Assembly: GCA_947000775.1 (NCBI GenBank)
Contig: CAMQGK010000334.1
Location: forward strand, 1,490,001-1,554,000
Direction: 5' to 3'
From: Pterois miles
Taxonomy: Eukaryota > Chordata > Actinopteri > Perciformes > Scorpaenidae
Length of the DNA stretch: 64,000 nucleotides
In this document: in pieces, positions 58,431 to 64,000 of the stretch
Layout of the letters: every line of letters begins with the position of its first letter
How positions within the stretch are numbered: the first letter of the stretch is position 1
Notes under the pieces: model-generated
The model's database searches: none
What the model was told of the DNA's origin: nothing
What the model saw: only the letters and a program-made list of their open reading frames with translations
Program-made: the position numbers and the translations under genes

Positions 58431-59017
58431 GAAAACTGCCTCTCTCGTGCTCAGCCCCCATCTCCTCCTCTTTCTCTCTATCTTTCTTTCTTATTTCTAT
58501 CCTTAGCAGCACCATTACTCAGTAAGGACTACGGCTGAACAAAATGATCTAGTTTACAGGAATAGGAGTTGGAGACCTACATAGTCACAATCAGCACTGG
58601 ACCCTCCATCCTCCTGCTTGAATTGGCACAGACGTGGAGAGCACTGATGACGCAGGTTCATATGATGTATGTCATCATACATATTGATTCAGGGTTTCCC
58701 AGCCCCAGGGAGATATGTAAAGACCAACTAGTAGTGCTCATTAGTACTTTCTCAACAGGAGGTCTGCTGAACATGATCCGTGTCAGTGCCGTACACTGCA
58801 ATAATAGCTGGACATAAGTAAAAGCAAGCCAGGCCAAAGCCTTCTTTTCCCCCTGACCCTCTGGATCAATAACCACCGGACAAAAACATCCCCAGAACAA
58901 AGGCAAAGAAAAGGAATCAATGGCGGCTCTGCTTTAGTTTGTAGTGTTCATTTTCACAGATGAAAGGCGGCACGAGACATTACTGCAGTTGAGTGGGAAC
59001 GCTTTTGTAAGCATTTT
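58431..59017. other. Gene-free stretch
   Basis: No supported feature. Opposing frames at 58569-58817 and 58658-58906 overlap and lack motifs. Confidence 0.45.
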
Positions 59018-59490
59018 AAGGTGGAGTCAGTGATTATGAGAAAGATTGCTGATATTTGAACTCAACACCCAAATACTCCCCTCCAGATTGAGCATCCCTC
59101 ACATTCCCACTGCCGTGCTACATCCACAGCCTTTCGTCGGTCCTGTGCCTGAGCACCAGCTGCCCCTGTTGCTGACTGGCTGGAATAATGTTATGTTGCT
59201 TGTTTCCCATTTACAGAACCAGGGCTGTGAATGAACACCAGATTGTTTTTTCAGCGCTCACACAGAATGGACAGCTTATTATCAGAATCACTGCCTGCAC
59301 CTTTACATGTGTTAAATACGGGATTGGGAGCATTTCTATTGCCTCTCAGTAGCTCTCAACATGGCAACAGCGAGCCGCTAAATACTGCAAACAATGGCGA
59401 AAGTGCTGACGGTGTTTACCTGAGGAGGACTCAGAGGGTGAGTGTTAGTCCTCCACGCCGCCGCCATCGGATGTGACGGTAGACATTACT
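59018..59490 (+). repeat. Possible dispersed repeat, left part
   Basis: It begins AAGGTGGAGTCAGTGATTAT and continues through ACCAGGGCTGTGAATGAACA to CGCCGCCGCCATCGG. I recall this phrase order from other teleost sequences, but no second copy lies in the window and no right end is seen. The stretch is GC-richer than its flanks and has 60- to 80-codon frames without motifs. Confidence 0.3.
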
Positions 59491-59560
59491 CCACAATATC
59501 TTAACACAGCAAATAGTTTTCTGCTGTAATTTTAATGCTCTGGATATCAAATTTAGCACT

Positions 59561-59773
59561 TTTTTTTTTTTTTTTACACACTTTATTGATGCCCCTGACA
59601 AGCGTCCCGAGCAGTTGGGAGTTTGGTGTCTTGCTCAAGGGCTGCTTGGCAGTGCCCAAGAGGCAAACTGGCACCTCTCCAGCTCCCAGTTCACAATCAG
59701 TATTTAGTCCATATGGGGACTTGAAACTGCAACTTCCCAAGCCTAGTCCCTATGGACTGAGCTACTGCCGCCC
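59561..59773 (-). mobile_element. tRNA-derived SINE, copy 5, short form with poly(A)-like tail
   Basis: On the minus strand the head GGGCGGCAGTAGCTCAGTCC, a slightly worn B box (plus GGACTTGAAAC at 59717-59727) and most of the body are present. The 3' part with its TG stretch and GGGACTAATAAAGG end is replaced by a short ATCAATAAAGTGTGT and a run of about 15 A (T on plus, 59561-59575). So this copy ends differently from the other four. Confidence 0.8.
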
Positions 59774-62700
59774 TTTCATTTATTAAGAAGCATTCATGGA
59801 AATCTAGCATGGTTAAATTAATATCTACTCTTTCATTTGCATAATACAACTCCGCCATGTTTAAAGTCTGAAAAATCTCTTTCTGACCTCAGTTCCTATG
59901 ACACTACTATCAAAGTGATATTTACTGAGAGTTACAGCACATTTTTGATGAAAGCTGTGGATATTATTTTGAAATAAAGACATCACACCTGAGGAACAGT
60001 AAAGGACTACTGGCCAGGTGAGGACATGTCAGATGATGATCTAACTACAAAAACAGACTGGAAAGAGAGTGTGAGTGCGAGAACGGATGTCCAAACAAGT
60101 ACAAGTACAAAACTAGTTTTCTCATATGAAAAATGAACAGCTGTTTTTTTTACTAAATAAATGTTAAGCACACAGTCCATTTTAAACTGTATAGAAAGCT
60201 CTTTGTGCCTCTTTTCTTTTTTTTTCTAGACACCTATAAAGGATTGTCCCGCTCAGGGATTCGGTGTCAGCAGAGTAAACAAGTGTTCTGCTCAGAGATT
60301 CCCATCTCAACCTCCTGCTTTTTACAAGGTCACACAGGGACATATCTGATTATACATACTCTATTTTTACTGCCCTGTCTTGGCACTAGCTGTCAGTTGT
60401 TTTGGGCTTCCTTAAATTAAGTTATCAGCCACAGCTGAGAGCTGTGCTTATAAATCTGCTTTTCAGAACAAGGACTGGTTGCAAAAGGCATAACCCATAA
60501 AAATGAAGTCAGATGTCTTGTTGAATTGATTGCTGTTCTTACAAATAGCAGCAACAACTAAATATGTCAAATTTTTGTCATATAGCTCTTTCCATCTATG
60601 AATACTCTGATGCTCTACCTAAAATGACTTACTAACCTTAATATCTTTACATATTTCATAGTTTATAATGATGGCCTATCAGGTATTTGAGGAATTTGAC
60701 AAAACAAGTTTCCATATGAGTTGAGTTATCTGACCCAAAGAGATGATTCCTCTGCACATGAAGTGTCATTTCATATGTCCAAATTCTTCTTTTGAGATAG
60801 TGAGAGAAGAAAAGCAGTACGAGAGACAAAGAGGGAAGAACATATGATCTACTTATGTTTCTCCATTCAAATGTAATAGCCCGATATACGATCCTCAACT
60901 ACCCCTCAACTCACTCTTTTCAGAAGCTACTAAAGAGAGAGGGATGAAGAGAGGGGTGGGTTTTAAACCAAGAAAAAAAAACCCGACACAAACAAGTACA
61001 AGTTTGCAATAGCTGCAACCACATATGTGAATGCATCTATGTGTCCACACAACCTCACAAACACAAGGCAAATTTTAGCCTCCTATGTCCAAAACTGCGG
61101 CCGCCAAAGGGTGGGGACATTTTTGTGGACCAATAGCACGAGCTGCAGAAAAAAAAAAAAAGTAAAGTTGCTCAAATCTAGGGAGGATAGAAAGCGACAG
61201 AGAGCAGAGTGAGAAAGAGAAAGGGAACAAGAGAGAGCTAACCATCAAGAGCTTTTGATTCCCCCCATAAAATGTTCCTTTTAAAAATGCCCATGAAATT
61301 AGCTTGCTTGAAAGAAAGCAATTTCAATCGATTCAATCCCCTCTAAAAAACTTTCAAACAGCCACCATACCTCCAGCTCTTAAGAGTCTCTGCGGGACAT
61401 AAAATAGATTCTCGCCTTTTCTCTCCAGCCCCCCTCTTCTTTTTCCTCTCTGTCTTACTCTGTCTCAGTTTCCCTTAGACCTTACCTGCCATCTCTATGT
61501 TGGCACACTGACAAGAAAGAGGAAAAATCTTTAAGTGCAGAACTGAAAAATGAATGCTGGTCCACACTTTTCAATTTGTGTTGGGTCCTCTCACTACACT
61601 GCCACTTGCCAGCTGAAGGTGGATAATATCAGGATCCTCCTTAGCAGCACGCTGCACAAGGTCCCAGAATACCAAGTGCATATGTATATGTAGAGCCCTC
61701 TGTTGCACATATAACTAAAGACTGTTAATCTACAGATGACTAAAATAATCCTCCTATGTGTACTACAGTATGTGGAAACCAGTAACAGCATAGTAATAAA
61801 TCTTTTGTATCTGCTGATTGATGCTTTTTGTTTTACATTTGAGGATTGAACATTTAAATAAAGGTTGTAGATCATATTCACTAAGTTTTATCATGCATTC
61901 ACTTTTTCAGCATTCTCACTAATTTACTGCTGTAATTTGCCTTCGTACCACAAATGAAAATCAGGTTTGGCTCTATTTACAGCTGAAGGTCATAATAACT
62001 GAACGGACATCTGCATCTTAAATTGGTTTAACTATGCAGAGCTCAAGAAATGAATACAGGTGGGCGATGATCTGTTTCCTTTATTACATACAGCTGTGAG
62101 AACTAACAAGATGAGCATCTCAGCTGTCATTTAATCTGAACTCTGACATTTAATCTGAACTGTGACATGTCAGTGAGGAGTGAGGCATGCAATCCAAATA
62201 ACTTTGACTTTTCTGAACCGTCTATTAGGCAACACACAATGTAGCCCGGTTAAAGTAGAATAAAAGAGAAACTTTGAGGCAAGTTGGGAGCCAGGAACTG
62301 TCCCTAGGACAGAGTGTCGGGCGGTGGGGAAACCAGGGCAGGAAAATCCCTGATGGGTTCCTGGAGGCCTCAAAACCTTGGTGAGGAGAGGAACTTCTGA
62401 AAGCTAACTTCTGTACTTTCAGGGATCAGCGAACAGAAAGAAGGTAGAACAGAAGTAGGAGGACAACTGAGTGAGGAAAAGTAGGAGGACGTTCCAAAAA
62501 AGGGAGGGAGGTAGAGGGAGAGAGGATGAGTGAGATGGTCGACCTCGTGAAGTGGCAGAAACAGTAGAAATAGCTGCCCCACTTGTAGACACACTTTCTG
62601 TTGCTAGCCGACCGTCCTCGATGCACTGGGGTAGCTAACCTATATAGGGCCTGCTCCACGCAGCAGCATCTCCAACACACTCACAAACACACAGTCAGTG

Positions 62701-64000
62701 TCTCGCTCTGTATTATACACACAGGCATGCACACAAGGGAAGGGAGGGGGGAGGCTAAAATCAGGCCACACATGCTGTAGCTACTGCTGAGTTAAGTCAC
62801 CTGTGCTGCTAGCCTAGCTTGCTAGCGGGCAGCCAGCTGCTCCTCTAATTAAGAGCCCATCTACTCAAGGGGCCTGAGCATATGGAGGACTCTATAGCTG
62901 GGAACTGGTTTTAGAATAGATAGCTATGCCATACGGTGGAGTAGTGGCCAGAATTCCTAAAGTTGGACAGACCATATTAGGAGGATAAGGTTATTGTGAT
63001 CAGACACTATTAAAGGAGATTGGGGTGTTTGCATTGGTTCGAAGGGATCACTTGAAATGCATCTATATCATTTTATAATAACGTAGAATTAATAATTTGT
63101 TGGGTCTTCAAATTGACAGAATATCAAACCAAGTGGATAAATTTGTGCTATTTTTATTTACTTATACCCTAATAACATTGAACACTCTCCGTCCACACAC
63201 CATTAAATATGTACCACTGTTATGCCATGTAAACACACCACAAAACAAATCAGCTATGCAGTCAGGATCACACGAGAGACGCAACCACTTAAAAGATGGG
63301 TGAGTAGTACTTGCAACGTTTGTCTTTTTTAAACAGAAAACACAGGTTTTATACTGTGATAGTTCCTGAAAATGACATACAGTACAGCCAACAGTAGCCT
63401 AAGTTAACTTCCAGGCTCCTGGTGATCTCCCTCCAGCCAGTTTGTCACATTATTTAGGTGTTTGTAGTGAAATGAAGAGGTATCGTAACAGACAAAAGGT
63501 CAGCTCAAAATGGCGTTGCTGCGCAGCCTTTTGTGACTTGTGGCCAGTCAGGACATTCCAGTAGAAAACGCAATCAAACTGATTTTGAGGGGTGTGATAT
63601 GTAAGATACACACATCCCAATACATTAGACCTCTCTGCGTTGTACACATTACGTTCCCTCTAGATATTTTTGTGAAGCCTCAATTTTACAGTTCAAACTG
63701 CGCCTATGTTTTTAATGGACCAATACCGTATATCTGGTATGCTAATATCGTGCTGTTTTCCACCTGCAGAGTAGATGAGACACTTACGTGGCACTACTTG
63801 AATTCAAATGATTACCCTCAAATTAATCAAACCACTTCACCTCCGAGAGGTGATATAATTGAGTGTATCGTCAAAGATTAAACCCCTTCTCATATACACT
63901 GTACTGTAATACAGAGCGTCTTTCTCGCTTCCCTCCTGCTGAGGCAAATCAAGGTGTCTGAAATTAATTTTAATTAAAGTAATTGAAATTAATCAGAGTG
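59774..64000. other. Gene-free stretch to window end
   Basis: No supported gene or repeat family over 4.2 kb. The block at 62240-62660 is GC-richer and has a CCTATATAGG word at 62638-62647, too little to call a promoter. A 113-codon plus frame at 63540-63881 is of ordinary composition, with an acceptor-like TTTTCCACCTGCAG at about 63757-63770, but no domain is recognised. Confidence 0.45.

Noticed and set aside
62638..62647. CCTATATAGG as a TATA-type promoter
   Set aside because: A single palindromic word with no initiator, CpG island or downstream gene.
63540..63881. 113-codon plus frame with acceptor-like sequence near its 3' part
   Set aside because: Ordinary composition but no recognisable domain, no donor site and no partner exon; probably chance.

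Overview
The window looks like non-coding genomic DNA from a bony fish, most likely a percomorph teleost. It is AT-rich by eye, full of CA/GT microsatellites, and crowded with repeats of teleost type: tRNA-derived SINEs, a V-SINE-like family, a Tc1-like transposon, hAT-type non-autonomous elements with 8-bp target-site duplications (TSDs), and LINE remnants. There is no operon structure, no rRNA, no intact tRNA gene, no CRISPR array and no convincing complete protein-coding gene. The longest open frames are low-complexity tracts, repeat antisense frames or chance. It is best read as a long intron or a gene-poor interval.

Layout. Positions 1-9 kb hold mostly featureless AT-rich DNA, a strange homopolymer-smeared G/C block (1757-2090), a V-SINE-like fragment, large TG and CA microsatellites, a TTAA-ended MITE (4989-5588) and a first tRNA-SINE. 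Positions 8.7-21.6 kb hold a hAT-type element with a perfect 8-bp TSD, a LINE relic with CR1/L2 flavour, a complete but dead Tc1-like element (15994-17469), a TIR element (17940-18460) and two more tRNA-SINEs. Positions 22.9-29.7 kb hold a Myb/SANT-like domain remnant, a probable TIR element, a 175-bp hAT-type element and a 27-bp minisatellite. Positions 31.8-37.4 kb are the richest nesting zone: a SINE inside a MITE, a three-level nest at 34.35-35.2 kb, and an 859-bp hAT-type element with perfect 15-bp ends. Positions 37.4-51 kb are mostly plain, with a mosaic repeat block near 43-44 kb, a 60-bp alternating purine/pyrimidine tract and a second SINE family inside a hAT-like element. Positions 51-60 kb hold another hAT-type element with perfect TSD, one possible 49-bp minus-strand exon (52858-52906), an L1-like LINE 3' fragment capped by a V-SINE-like insertion, a local duplication (54.6 and 56.9 kb), two tRNA-SINEs and a long polypurine tract.

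No genes here can be shown to work together. The interpretable biology is transposon history: which element landed in which, read from TSDs and inverted ends. Family assignments come from motif recognition, without a database search. I did not find a convincing new biological system.
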